Shown here: positions 17,833 to 25,941 of the stretch, one piece after another
Layout: each line of letters starts with the position of its first letter
Position numbering within the stretch: the first letter of the stretch is position 1
NCBI RefSeq assembly: GCF_034043515.1
Contig: NZ_CP138214.1
Coordinates: 5,773,501-5,837,500, forward strand
DNA: 64,000 nt
Source: Pseudomonas sp. MUP55
Lineage (GTDB): Bacteria > Pseudomonadota > Gammaproteobacteria > Pseudomonadales > Pseudomonadaceae
Direction: 5' to 3'
Position numbers and translations under genes: made by a program
The notes under the pieces: model-generated
What the model saw: only the letters and a program-made list of their open reading frames with translations
The model's database searches: none
What the model was told of the DNA's origin: nothing

Positions 17833-19167
17833 TTATCCTCGGATCGCCCAGAAGGCCAGGTTCAAGCCCGGGAACTGCCCGGCGATGTGGAAGGCGAAAC
17901 CGCCTGAATTGCTCAGCTGCTGCCAGTGCTCGCTGCCCCGGTCCAGCTCGTAATAGGTACTGCCGGCGTGGTACGGCAATTGGCGTGGCGCCACCGGCAG
18001 CGGCAGCAGGCCGATGCCCGGCAACTGCAGGTTGACCATGTCGCGGATATGCTCCACCGAACCGACCTTGCTCTGCTGGCCGAAGCGCGCACGCAGGGTT
18101 TCGCCAGGCACATCGGCACGCACCACCAGAATGAAGCTGGCGCTGTCGAGCAGGGTCTTGTCGGCCAGCATCGCCACGTGGATGCCGTAAGCCTTCTCCA
18201 CAATCGGGATCGGCGTGGCCTTGCTGTCGATCAACATCGACAGCGCCTCGCGCAACGCGGCCATCACCGGGGCGAAGCTCAGGGCCAGGTCGTCGTGCTG
18301 GTACTGCGGGTATTCCTGGGGGCGTCGGCCTGAGGTGGAAAACGTCGAAAACTCACCGGCCAGGCTGACCAGCTCGCTGAAGAAGCGCTCCGGGTGCAGC
18401 GGGCTCAACTGGCTGAAATGCTGAAGCAGCGGCTGCGCGCGGTTGACCAGTTGCAGCAGCATGAAGTCGGCGATTTCCGACGCGCCACCGGCACCCGACG
18501 CCACCACACGGCCGGCCAGGGCTTCGCCACGCTGGTGCAGCAGGCCGAGCAGTTCGCTGCGAAATGCGCTCAGCGGTTTGCTCGCGGCCACGTCCAGCAC
18601 CGGTGGGATGTAGCTGTCATCCAGCACCAGTGCGCGGTCGGCACGCTTTTCCTTGATGCGCACCAGGCCAATGGCGGCGTAGTCGCTGATGCCGTCCTGG
18701 GCCGTCAGCAAACGCAACGCCCGCGAGCCCACGGCCACCGGCGCGCGGTTTTCGAAGGGTGCGTTGTCGTCGCGCACTTCACGCACCTGGCTGACGTAAC
18801 GCGCCGCTTCCAGGGCTTCGCCTGCGTCCACGGTGTCACGCGCGCCTGCTCGCTTGAGCGGCAGGGCCAGGTAGACCAGGCCATCGCGCAGGTTGTCGTC
18901 GGTATTCAGCGGGCTCGGTGCCAGGTCGTCGTGAGGGATATTGAACGGCGTGCCGTCAGGCAACAGGCCCCGCGCCGACACGATTGCCAGTTTGCCCTGG
19001 GCGAGCAGGCCCTGGTCGATCAGCAGCTCGGAGAACCCCCAGGCGCCCGCGGACAAAGGCCGGCTGCGGGCGTCGATCAGGTTTTCCAGGTAACGGTCAT
19101 GCTGCTGGAAGTGCTGCGTTCCGATGAACATGCCTTCCGACCAGACCACGCGATTGTTCCAGGACAT
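17833..19167 (-). CDS. tssK: TssK baseplate adaptor
   Basis: TssK trimers connect the baseplate wedge (TssEFG) to the TssM/TssL membrane complex. The 444-residue protein starts with the family signature MSWNNRVVWSEGMFIGTQHFQQHDRY and ends with AIRG. No membrane segment is present, consistent with a cytoplasmic protein. It is 18 bases downstream of tssJ and 6 bases upstream of tssL, within the leftward operon. Confidence 0.96.
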   Translation of the reverse strand: MSWNNRVVWSEGMFIGTQHFQQHDRYLENLIDARSRPLSAGAWGFSELLIDQGLLAQGKLAIVSARGLLPDGTPFNIPHDDLAPSPLNTDDNLRDGLVYLALPLKRAGARDTVDAGEALEAARYVSQVREVRDDNAPFENRAPVAVGSRALRLLTAQDGISDYAAIGLVRIKEKRADRALVLDDSYIPPVLDVAASKPLSAFRSELLGLLHQRGEALAGRVVASGAGGASEIADFMLLQLVNRAQPLLQHFSQLSPLHPERFFSELVSLAGEFSTFSTSGRRPQEYPQYQHDDLALSFAPVMAALREALSMLIDSKATPIPIVEKAYGIHVAMLADKTLLDSASFILVVRADVPGETLRARFGQQSKVGSVEHIRDMVNLQLPGIGLLPLPVAPRQLPYHAGSTYYELDRGSEHWQQLSNSGGFAFHIAGQFPGLNLAFWAIRG

Positions 19168-19185
19168 GGGGGCTCCGATTGCTTG

Positions 19186-19695
19186 TTATTGGGCTGGGCT
19201 GGAGGGAGTGGCCACGACGTCTGCGCGCACGGCGCGCACATCGAGGCTGATCTGATATTCGGTGTATTGGCGAGGCGGCACGTCGATGACCGTGCGCCAT
19301 TGCGCCCGGTCCAGTTCGCGATAGCCCACCAGCAGGCCGATCTGACGCGTGGACGGGTCGAGATCGCGCTGGATGCTCAATTGCTGGCCGGGCTGGATCA
19401 CCACTTCGTCCTGGTCGAGCAGGTCCAGGCCAAGCGTGGATTGCGCCCGATCCGCCAGGGCGAAGTAATCGGAGCGCGCAAACGTGGCGGCATTTTTCAG
19501 CTCGAAAATGCGCACCCGTACCGGGGCAGCCTGGCCGCTGGCACCGGGGTTGAGCCCGGCAATCGCATGAAAGTGCAACTCGACGGCGGCCGTGTCCGCT
19601 TCCGCCTCGGCGGCAGCTTGGGGTTTGACCGCGTCTTTGGCACACGCCGTCAGCAGCAGCGCGGTGGCGGCTGCGAGTAAAAACCTGGGAATCAT
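19186..19695 (-). CDS. tssJ: TssJ outer-membrane lipoprotein
   Basis: TssJ is the outer-membrane lipoprotein of the TssJLM complex. The 169-residue protein has a lipoprotein signal with lipobox LLTAC (Cys at about residue 18) followed by Ala-Lys, then the transthyretin-like beta domain of the SciN/VasD family (PVRVRIFELKNAATFARSDYF; ADRAQSTLGLDLL; IGLLVGYRELDRAQWRTVI). It starts 56 bases after the fha stop. Confidence 0.95.
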   Translation of the reverse strand: MIPRFLLAAATALLLTACAKDAVKPQAAAEAEADTAAVELHFHAIAGLNPGASGQAAPVRVRIFELKNAATFARSDYFALADRAQSTLGLDLLDQDEVVIQPGQQLSIQRDLDPSTRQIGLLVGYRELDRAQWRTVIDVPPRQYTEYQISLDVRAVRADVVATPSSPAQ

Positions 19696-19751
19696 CCTGC
19701 GTCCTCAATGACGTGCTTAGCTATCCGTTTTGTCCATCACTGCAACGCGGT

Positions 19752-21080
19752 TCAGCGTCGCTGTCGTGCGCTGTGCTCTTCGTAGGCCCGGCTGAACTCG
19801 CGGCCGAACAGGTCCTGGAAATCGTCCTGGGCCTCGCGGGAAATATTGTTATAGAGCTCGGTGAACTGCTGCCAGTACTGAGCCTGGCGCGAGCCGTTGA
19901 AAATGCTCGAGAGGCCACCGGGCTTGCCCATGCGTTCTTCCAGCTGCGCCGGTTCAAAGCGCAGGAGCAAATGCTTGATCGCCGCTTCCACGCCGGCCAT
20001 CACCGCCAATTGGTGAGCGCGCAAGTCGTCGAAACTGTCACGTACCGCGACATCAGGCGCCATAAACGCCTGGTTGCCGTGACGCAGCAACAGCAGTAAC
20101 GCTTCGTCGGCATTCGGGGCAAATTTCAACGGATTGTTTTCGGCGGGGCGGATCATGGTTTGCTGCATGCGGAACTCGCCCTTGAGGCTGGCGCGGGCAC
20201 GCAATACGTCGATCAACCCCTCCACCATCAGCCGGTAGCTGCGGCCGATGCTTTCCATCTGGGCGCAGGCATCGGCCTTGTCCAGGCGCAACTGATCAAG
20301 GCCCGCCCCACGCAGGAAGGCTTGCAGCAGGTCGGGTTGCTGCTGGGCATCGCCGACGGGGAGCGCAACCGGCTCGACCACAGGTGGCGGCGCAATAACC
20401 GGTGCCGGTGGCGGCGCAACGCTGGCGACCGGCGCAGGTACCTCGCCCAGCAGGTCCCAGTCTTCGGGAATCACCGAGCCTTGCACCACCGGTGTTTCTG
20501 CGACCGGCACGGCAACCGGCGCTGGCGGGCGGAAGTCGTGTTGTTCGGACGGCACATGGTCCGCCACGGTCGGCGGTGGCACGGCAGTGGGGCTGAGGAA
20601 GTCGAACAGGTCCGGCAGGGTTTCCATCGACGAGGCACCCTGAAATTGCGGCGCGATCATCGGGGTCGGCGCGGGCGTGCTGGCTACCGCGCCCATCAGC
20701 GCTTCAAAGCTGTTCGGCGAATCACCGGCAAACGGCTGGCCGTCGAGGGCCTGCACGTTGAAGTCGATGCGCGCCTGGATTTCGTAATCGCCGATACGGA
20801 TCAGCTCGCCATCCTGCAGCGGCTCGCTGTTACCCCGGCGCAAACGGACACCGGCGTTAACCAACTCCACACCGTTGGTGCTGTTATCGGTTAAGTAGTA
20901 ACGGCCATCTTTGTATTGAATAACGCAATGTTGAGAGGAGACGAGACGCTCGGGGTCGGGCAAAACCCAGTCATTTTCCGAACTGCGGCCGATGGCCATC
21001 GAGCCCTGGTTCATGGACTTTTCGGAGCACTGCCCAGGGGTAATCTTGTGATAACTAGTGATAGTCAAACACAGCGACAT
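19752..21080 (-). CDS. fha: Fha, FHA-domain scaffold and PpkA substrate (TagH-type)
   Basis: In P. aeruginosa PpkA phosphorylates Fha1, which then promotes assembly of the T6SS. The 442-residue protein has an N-terminal FHA domain (residues about 8-95: MAIGRSSENDWVLPDPERLVSSQHC, YYLTDNSTNGVELVN), a proline-rich linker (about 120-250) and a C-terminal domain (about 250-425) of the VI_FHA family. The start ATG at 21080 has AAGGAGG just upstream; the open frame extends to 21287 but without a matching domain. It is the first gene of the leftward operon, divergent from tssA. Confidence 0.95.
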   Translation of the reverse strand: MSLCLTITSYHKITPGQCSEKSMNQGSMAIGRSSENDWVLPDPERLVSSQHCVIQYKDGRYYLTDNSTNGVELVNAGVRLRRGNSEPLQDGELIRIGDYEIQARIDFNVQALDGQPFAGDSPNSFEALMGAVASTPAPTPMIAPQFQGASSMETLPDLFDFLSPTAVPPPTVADHVPSEQHDFRPPAPVAVPVAETPVVQGSVIPEDWDLLGEVPAPVASVAPPPAPVIAPPPVVEPVALPVGDAQQQPDLLQAFLRGAGLDQLRLDKADACAQMESIGRSYRLMVEGLIDVLRARASLKGEFRMQQTMIRPAENNPLKFAPNADEALLLLLRHGNQAFMAPDVAVRDSFDDLRAHQLAVMAGVEAAIKHLLLRFEPAQLEERMGKPGGLSSIFNGSRQAQYWQQFTELYNNISREAQDDFQDLFGREFSRAYEEHSARQRR

Positions 21081-21472
21081 CTTGCCTCCTTGCTGATACA
21101 TCGCGCGCGGAACATCCGGGGCTACGCGTGCCCGGGTATCTCCGCCAGGTCGTGGAAACGACCGCCTGAATCTGTATTTGCCAGCATGATCGCTGATCTT
21201 ATCCGGCTTGCATGACAAAAATCCTCTACGACGGGCGCCGTTCGACCCACCAGTCGCGCAGGTTGTTAAACACCGCACATCTGTCACAGAGGGCGAATAG
21301 CTTACCTTGACAAGGCCTAAGTACTACACCAAAAATGCACAACTTCTTGAACATCAGTGATGGCACAGTAGTGGCACTCTGAAAGTATGACCAAGAAAAC
21401 ATGCAAAGTTCACCGCGCAACTAAAGCATGCAGCGCCCGGCATCTAACGGGCTGATAGGGAGATCGAATTCA
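21081..21472. promoter_or_regulatory. Divergent control region between fha and tssA
   Basis: About 390 bases separate the two T6SS operons and must hold both promoters. The part from 21250 to 21420 is AT-richer than the coding DNA around it. A GG-N10-GC element is annotated separately at 21361-21376. In P. aeruginosa this intergenic region is a target of Gac/Rsm post-transcriptional control; GGA words before tssA (GATAGGGAG) are compatible with RsmA binding, but I cannot show it. Confidence 0.6.
21361..21376 (+). promoter_or_regulatory. Candidate sigma-54 (-24/-12) promoter for tssA
   Basis: TGGCACAGTAGTGGCA has the GG-N10-GC spacing of RpoN promoters, with a perfect -24 half (TGGCAC) and a -12 half that differs from TTGC by one base (TGGC). 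It points towards tssA, about 97 bases upstream of its GTG. Many sequences match by chance, so this is a candidate only. Confidence 0.35.
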
Positions 21473-22492
21473 GTGGATGTGCCGTTGCTGCTCACCGCCG
21501 TGTCCGCGTCCTCGCCCTGTGGCGAAGACATGGAATATGACGCGCAATTTCTGCAATTGGAACGTGATGCCAAGGGCCAACCCGAGCGCAGCATGGGCGA
21601 TTCGATCCTGCCCGCTGAGCCGCCTGAATGGCGCAGCATCCAGCAGCAGAGCCTGGACTTGCTCCAGCGCAGCAAAGACCTGCGCATCACCCATTTCCTG
21701 CTGCAAAGCTCGCTCGCCCTGCAAGGCGTGGCCGGGCTGGCCGAAACCCTGACACTGATCGACGCGTTACTGCGCCAGTACTGGGCCGACCTGCACCCGC
21801 GCCTGGATGCCGATGACGACAACGACCCCACCGTGCGTATCAACGCGCTGTCCGGCCTGACGAGCGACACGACGATTCGCCTGCTGCGCGAAAGTATCCT
21901 CACGCGCTCGCGCACCTTCGGCCCCGTGAGCCTGCGCGCCGCATTGAACGCCAGCGGCCTGCTGAGTTTCCCCGACGAACAATTGGGTGCCCAGCAACTC
22001 AACGCGGCGTTCCTCGACAGCGATCCGCAACAGCTGCAAGCCACCCGCGACGCCTTGAGCGCTGCGCGCGCCGCCTGCGAAGCCATCGAACAACAGGTCA
22101 ACGAGCAGGTCGGTTCCGCCCAGGGCGTGGACCTCAGCGCGTTGAAACAGCCGCTCAAACAGGCCCTGCAACTGCTCAATCAAGCCGTACCCGGCAGCGA
22201 CAGCAGCAGCGAACCCGAGGCTGTCAGTGAAGACAGTGCCCCCTCGGTGGATTACGCCGCCGCACCCTCAGCACCGCGCCCTGTCGGCGATATCGCAAGC
22301 CGCGATGACGTGCTGCGCAGCCTCGACAAAATCCTTGCGTATTACACCCGGCACGAGCCTTCGAGCCCGCTGCCGGTGCTGTTGAACCGCGCGAAGAATC
22401 TGGTGCATGCCGACTTCGCGGCCATCGTGCGCAATCTGATTCCCGACGGCATGTCCCAATTTGAAAACCTGCGCGGCCCAGACAGCGAGTAA
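21473..22492 (+). CDS. tssA: TssA, T6SS assembly cap protein
   Basis: TssA binds baseplate and sheath and organises tail assembly. The 339-residue protein has the ImpA N-terminal domain (VPLLLTAVSASSPCGEDMEYDAQF; WRSIQQQSLDLLQRSKDLR), a helical middle, and a short C-terminal VasJ/ImpA-type end (YYTRHEPSSPLPVLLNRAKNLV). I choose GTG at 21473 because AGGGAG lies upstream and family homology starts there; an in-frame ATG at 21428 would add 15 residues but has no ribosome binding site. First gene of the rightward operon. Confidence 0.92.
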   Translation: MDVPLLLTAVSASSPCGEDMEYDAQFLQLERDAKGQPERSMGDSILPAEPPEWRSIQQQSLDLLQRSKDLRITHFLLQSSLALQGVAGLAETLTLIDALLRQYWADLHPRLDADDDNDPTVRINALSGLTSDTTIRLLRESILTRSRTFGPVSLRAALNASGLLSFPDEQLGAQQLNAAFLDSDPQQLQATRDALSAARAACEAIEQQVNEQVGSAQGVDLSALKQPLKQALQLLNQAVPGSDSSSEPEAVSEDSAPSVDYAAAPSAPRPVGDIASRDDVLRSLDKILAYYTRHEPSSPLPVLLNRAKNLVHADFAAIVRNLIPDGMSQFENLRGPDSE

Positions 22493-22546
22493 GCCGCCGG
22501 ACCGTGCAGTAACAACACCGTCGCTCAAGCGACCAGGAGCAGCAAC

Positions 22547-23053
22547 GTGGCGAAGCAAAGTTCTCAGAAATTCATCGCGCGCAACCGTGCGCCTCGAGTG
22601 CAGATCGAGTACGACGTCGAGCTCTACGGCGCCGAGAAAAAGGTCCAGCTGCCCTTCGTCATGGGTGTGATGGCCGACCTCGCCGGCAAGCCTGCCGAGC
22701 CGCTGGCACCCGTGGCCGACCGCAAGTTCCTTGAAGTGGACGTCGACAACTTCGACTCCCGCCTCAAGGCCATGCAGCCACGCGTGGCGTTCCACGTACC
22801 CAATGAGCTGACAGGCGAAGGCAACCTGAGCCTGGACATCACCTTCGAAAGCATGGACGACTTCAGCCCGGCCGCCGTGGCGCGCAAGGTCGATTCGTTG
22901 AACCAGTTGCTCGAAGCCCGCACCCAGTTGGCCAACCTGCTGACCTACATGGACGGCAAGACCGGCGCTGAAGAAATCATCATGAAGGCGATCAAGGACC
23001 CGGCGCTGCTCCAGGCACTTGCCAGTGCGCCTAAGCCTGCAGGGGACCAGTAA
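22547..23053 (+). CDS. tssB: TssB, small sheath subunit
   Basis: TssB and TssC form the contractile sheath around the Hcp tube. The 168-residue protein starts with GTG after an AGGAGCAG stretch and shows the family pattern: RVQIEYDVELYGAEKKVQLPF, the FLEVDVDNFDSRLKAMQPR segment, and the C-terminal helix with ARTQLANLLTYMDGKTGAE. It is followed 2 bases later by tssC, so the two are co-translated. Confidence 0.97.
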   Translation: MAKQSSQKFIARNRAPRVQIEYDVELYGAEKKVQLPFVMGVMADLAGKPAEPLAPVADRKFLEVDVDNFDSRLKAMQPRVAFHVPNELTGEGNLSLDITFESMDDFSPAAVARKVDSLNQLLEARTQLANLLTYMDGKTGAEEIIMKAIKDPALLQALASAPKPAGDQ

Positions 23054-23055
23054 TC

Positions 23056-24552
23056 ATGACTGACAATACCGCCCGCGAAGGCAGCCAGATCCTGGGTGCC
23101 ACCGAAGAAGCCAGCGAGTTTGCCAACCTGCTGCTGCAGGAATTCAAACCCAAGACCGAGCGCGCCCGCGAAGCCGTGGAAACCGCGGTGCGCACCCTGG
23201 CCGAACAGGCCCTGGCGCAAACCGACCTGGTGTCCAACGACGCGATCAAGTCGATCGAATCGATCATCGCCGCCATCGACGCCAAGCTCACCGCCCAGGT
23301 CAACCAGATCATCCACCACCAGGATTTCCAGCAGCTGGAAAGCGCCTGGCGTGGCCTGCACTACCTGGTCAACAACACCGAGAGCGATGAGCAGCTGAAG
23401 ATTCGCGTGCTCAACATCTCCAAGCCGGACCTGCACAAGACCCTGAAGAAATTCAAGGGCACGGCGTGGGACCAGAGCCCGATCTTCAAGAAGATGTACG
23501 AAGAAGAATACGGCCAGTTCGGCGGCGAACCCTACGGCTGCCTGGTGGGCGACTACTACTTCGACCAGTCGCCTCCCGACGTGGAACTGCTGGGCGAGCT
23601 GTCGAAAGTCTGCGCCGCCATGCACTCTCCGTTCATCGCAGCCGCGTCGCCGACCGTGATGGGCATGGGCTCGTGGCAGGAACTGTCGAACCCGCGCGAC
23701 CTGACCAAGATCTTCACCACCCCGGAATACGCCGGCTGGCGCTCGCTGCGTGAATCGGAAGACTCGCGCTACATCGGCCTGACCATGCCGCGCTTCCTGG
23801 CGCGCCTGCCGTACGGCGCCAAGACCGACCCGGTGGAAGCCTTCGCCTTCGAAGAAAACACCGACGGCGCCGACAGCTCCAAGTACACCTGGGCCAACGC
23901 CGCCTACGCAATGGCGGTGAACATCAACCGTTCGTTCAAGCACTACGGCTGGTGCTCACGCATCCGTGGCATCGAGTCCGGCGGTGAAGTGGAAAACCTG
24001 CCGGCCCACACGTTCCCTACCGATGACGGTGGCGTGGACATGAAGTGCCCGACCGAAATCGCCATCAGCGACCGCCGTGAAGCGGAACTGGCGAAGAACG
24101 GTTTCATGCCGCTGCTGCACAAGAAAAACACCGACTTCGCCGCGTTCATCGGCGCCCAGTCGCTGCAGAAACCGGCCGAATACGACGACCCGGACGCCAC
24201 CGCCAACGCCAACCTGGCCGCGCGCCTGCCGTACCTGTTCGCCACCTGCCGTTTCGCGCACTACTTGAAGTGCATCGTGCGCGACAAGATCGGTTCCTTC
24301 AAAGAGAAGGACGAAATGCAGCGCTGGTTGCAGGACTGGATCCTCAACTACGTCGACGGTGATCCGGCGCACTCCACCGAAACCACCAAGGCCCAGCATC
24401 CACTGGCAGCCGCCGAAGTGATCGTGGAAGAAGTGGAAGGCAACCCGGGTTACTACAACTCCAAGTTCTACCTGCGCCCGCACTACCAGCTCGAAGGGCT
24501 GACGGTGTCGTTGCGCCTGGTGTCGAAGCTGCCGTCTGCAAAAAGCGCTTAA
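23056..24552 (+). CDS. tssC: TssC, large sheath subunit
   Basis: This is the 498-residue large subunit of the T6SS contractile sheath. Family landmarks are HHQDFQQLESAWRGLHYLV, YGCLVGDYYFDQSP, FLARLPYGAKTDPVEAFAFE and the C-terminal KFYLRPHYQLEGLTVSLRL, the last including the strand that interlocks subunits. It follows tssB after 2 bases. The interval after it holds a REPIN palindrome, not a gene. Confidence 0.98.
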   Translation: MTDNTAREGSQILGATEEASEFANLLLQEFKPKTERAREAVETAVRTLAEQALAQTDLVSNDAIKSIESIIAAIDAKLTAQVNQIIHHQDFQQLESAWRGLHYLVNNTESDEQLKIRVLNISKPDLHKTLKKFKGTAWDQSPIFKKMYEEEYGQFGGEPYGCLVGDYYFDQSPPDVELLGELSKVCAAMHSPFIAAASPTVMGMGSWQELSNPRDLTKIFTTPEYAGWRSLRESEDSRYIGLTMPRFLARLPYGAKTDPVEAFAFEENTDGADSSKYTWANAAYAMAVNINRSFKHYGWCSRIRGIESGGEVENLPAHTFPTDDGGVDMKCPTEIAISDRREAELAKNGFMPLLHKKNTDFAAFIGAQSLQKPAEYDDPDATANANLAARLPYLFATCRFAHYLKCIVRDKIGSFKEKDEMQRWLQDWILNYVDGDPAHSTETTKAQHPLAAAEVIVEEVEGNPGYYNSKFYLRPHYQLEGLTVSLRLVSKLPSAKSA

Positions 24553-24566
24553 GTAATTCGCTCTTC

Positions 24567-24653
24567 TGTGGGAGGGGGCTTGCCCCCGATGGCATCACCT
24601 CGGTCTGATTGACAGACCGAGTTGCCTGCATCGGGGGCAAGTCCCCTCCCACA
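24567..24653. repeat. REPIN-like palindromic doublet between tssC and hcp
   Basis: Two inverted copies of a REP word (TGTGGGAGGGGGCTTGCCCC at 24567 onward, and its complement ending at 24653) enclose a short hairpin-like middle (CTCGGTCTG / CAGACCGAG). Related elements in this window lie at 25271, 31474, 50851, 53616 and 55219. It can fold into a long stem in RNA. Confidence 0.85.
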
Positions 24654-24733
24654 CAAAAACACAAGATGCGTTACCACGCAGAGCGTGGGAACGATCACCA
24701 AATTCAGTGGCCCACGCCACACAGGGAGAAAAC

Positions 24734-25222
24734 ATGGCTGTTGATATTTTCATCAAGATCGGCGACATCAAGGGCGAGTCCATGGACAAGGCCCACAAGG
24801 ACGAAATCGACGTGTTGAACTGGAGCTGGGGCATGGCCCAGTCCGGCAACATGCACGTTGGCGGTGGCGGCGGCGCGGGCAAGGTGAATATCCAGGACCT
24901 GTCGCTGACCAAGTACGTCGACAAGGCTTCGCCGAACCTGATGATGCACTGCGCCAGCGGCAAGCACATCGACAAGGTCAAGCTGACCGTGCGCAAGGCC
25001 GGTGGCGAAAGCCAGGTCGAGTACATGGTGATCAACCTGGAAGAAGTCCTGGTGACCTCCCTGAGCACCGGCGGTTCGGGCACCGATGACCGCCTGACCG
25101 AGAACGTCACCCTGAACTTCGCCCAAGTGATGGTCGACTACCAGCCGCAGAAAGCCGACGGCACCAAAGACGGCGGCGCGATCAAGTTTGGCTGGAACAT
25201 CCGTTCCAACACCAAGCGCTGA
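24734..25222 (+). CDS. hcp: Hcp, T6SS inner-tube protein
   Basis: Hcp hexamers stack to form the tube expelled by sheath contraction, and small effectors can travel in its lumen. The 162-residue protein starts MAVDIFIKIGDIKGESMD with GGGAG before the ATG at 24734; an in-frame ATG at 24707 lacks a site. The sequence is typical of H1 Hcp (DVLNWSWGMAQSGNMHVGGG; LSLTKYVDKASPNL; FGWNIRSNTKR end). REPIN elements lie on both sides, which may give hcp mRNA a stability different from the rest of the operon. Confidence 0.98.
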   Translation: MAVDIFIKIGDIKGESMDKAHKDEIDVLNWSWGMAQSGNMHVGGGGGAGKVNIQDLSLTKYVDKASPNLMMHCASGKHIDKVKLTVRKAGGESQVEYMVINLEEVLVTSLSTGGSGTDDRLTENVTLNFAQVMVDYQPQKADGTKDGGAIKFGWNIRSNTKR

Positions 25223-25270
25223 TACGCCTCTCTCTCGCTCCGTCTTAGCAGCTGAGGAGCGAAGCGAGAA

Positions 25271-25359
25271 TGTGGGAGGGGGCTTGCTCCCGATTACGGT
25301 CGGCCAGTTGATAAAGTCGATACTGGTCCACCGCCATCGGGAGCAAGCCCCCTCCCACA
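25271..25359. repeat. REPIN-like palindromic doublet between hcp and tssE
   Basis: Inverted REP copies (TGTGGGAGGGGGCTTGCTCCCG and its complement ending at 25359) are framed by an outer inverted repeat (GAGCGAAGCGAG near 25256 and CTCGCTTCGCTC near 25362). The resulting long hairpin lies directly 3' of hcp. Confidence 0.85.
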
Positions 25360-25425
25360 GCCTCGCTTCGCTCGGTAGCGGCTGCGGGGTTTTCTTATTT
25401 CAATATTGTCCGTGGAGCTGCTTTG

Positions 25426-25941
25426 GTGGTAACTGAAATCGCTTCCCGCGACCGTCTGCAACCGTCCTTGCTGGACCGGTTGACCGACGATGACCCAACC
25501 AATCCCAAGGAAAGCGCCGACAAACGCGTGCTGTCCCTGACCCAATTGAAAGCCTCGGTATTGCGTGACCTGGCGTGGCTGCTCAACACCACGTCGTTGC
25601 TCGATGCCGATGCCACGTTGCACACACCGGCCGGCACCTCGGTGGTCAATTACGGCCTGCCGGCGCTGGCGGGCAACAGTGTTTCCAGCGTCGACATCAA
25701 AGCCCTGGAAGCCCTGATCTACCAGGCCATCGCGACCTTCGAACCGCGCATCCTGCGCCACACGCTGCGCGTCAAGGCCCGCGTCGGCCAGGGTGAAATG
25801 AACCACAACGCCTTGAGTTTCGAGATCGAAGGCGACCTGTGGGCCCAGCCGGTACCGTTGCGCCTGCTGCTGCAAACTGACCTGGACCTTGAGTCCGGCC
25901 ATGTGCGCGTGGTGAACGCAGACCAACGGAGGCGCCCATGA
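25426..25941 (+). CDS. tssE: TssE, baseplate gp25-like protein
   Basis: TssE is the gp25/lysozyme-like wedge component that nucleates sheath assembly at the baseplate. The 171-residue protein contains [12 protein letters not shown], the [11 protein letters not shown] segment and the late [15 protein letters not shown] stretch typical of the family. The start is ambiguous: GTG at 25426 (8 bases after GGAG) or TTG at 25423 (5 bases after); I favour GTG. In P. aeruginosa H1 the gene tagJ lies between hcp and tssE; here there is none. The stop overlaps the tssF start (ATGA). Confidence 0.93.
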   Translation: MVTEIASRDRLQPSLLDRLTDDDPTNPKESADKRVLSLTQLKASVLRDLAWLLNTTSLLDADATLHTPAGTSVVNYGLPALAGNSVSSVDIKALEALIYQAIATFEPRILRHTLRVKARVGQGEMNHNALSFEIEGDLWAQPVPLRLLLQTDLDLESGHVRVVNADQRRRP

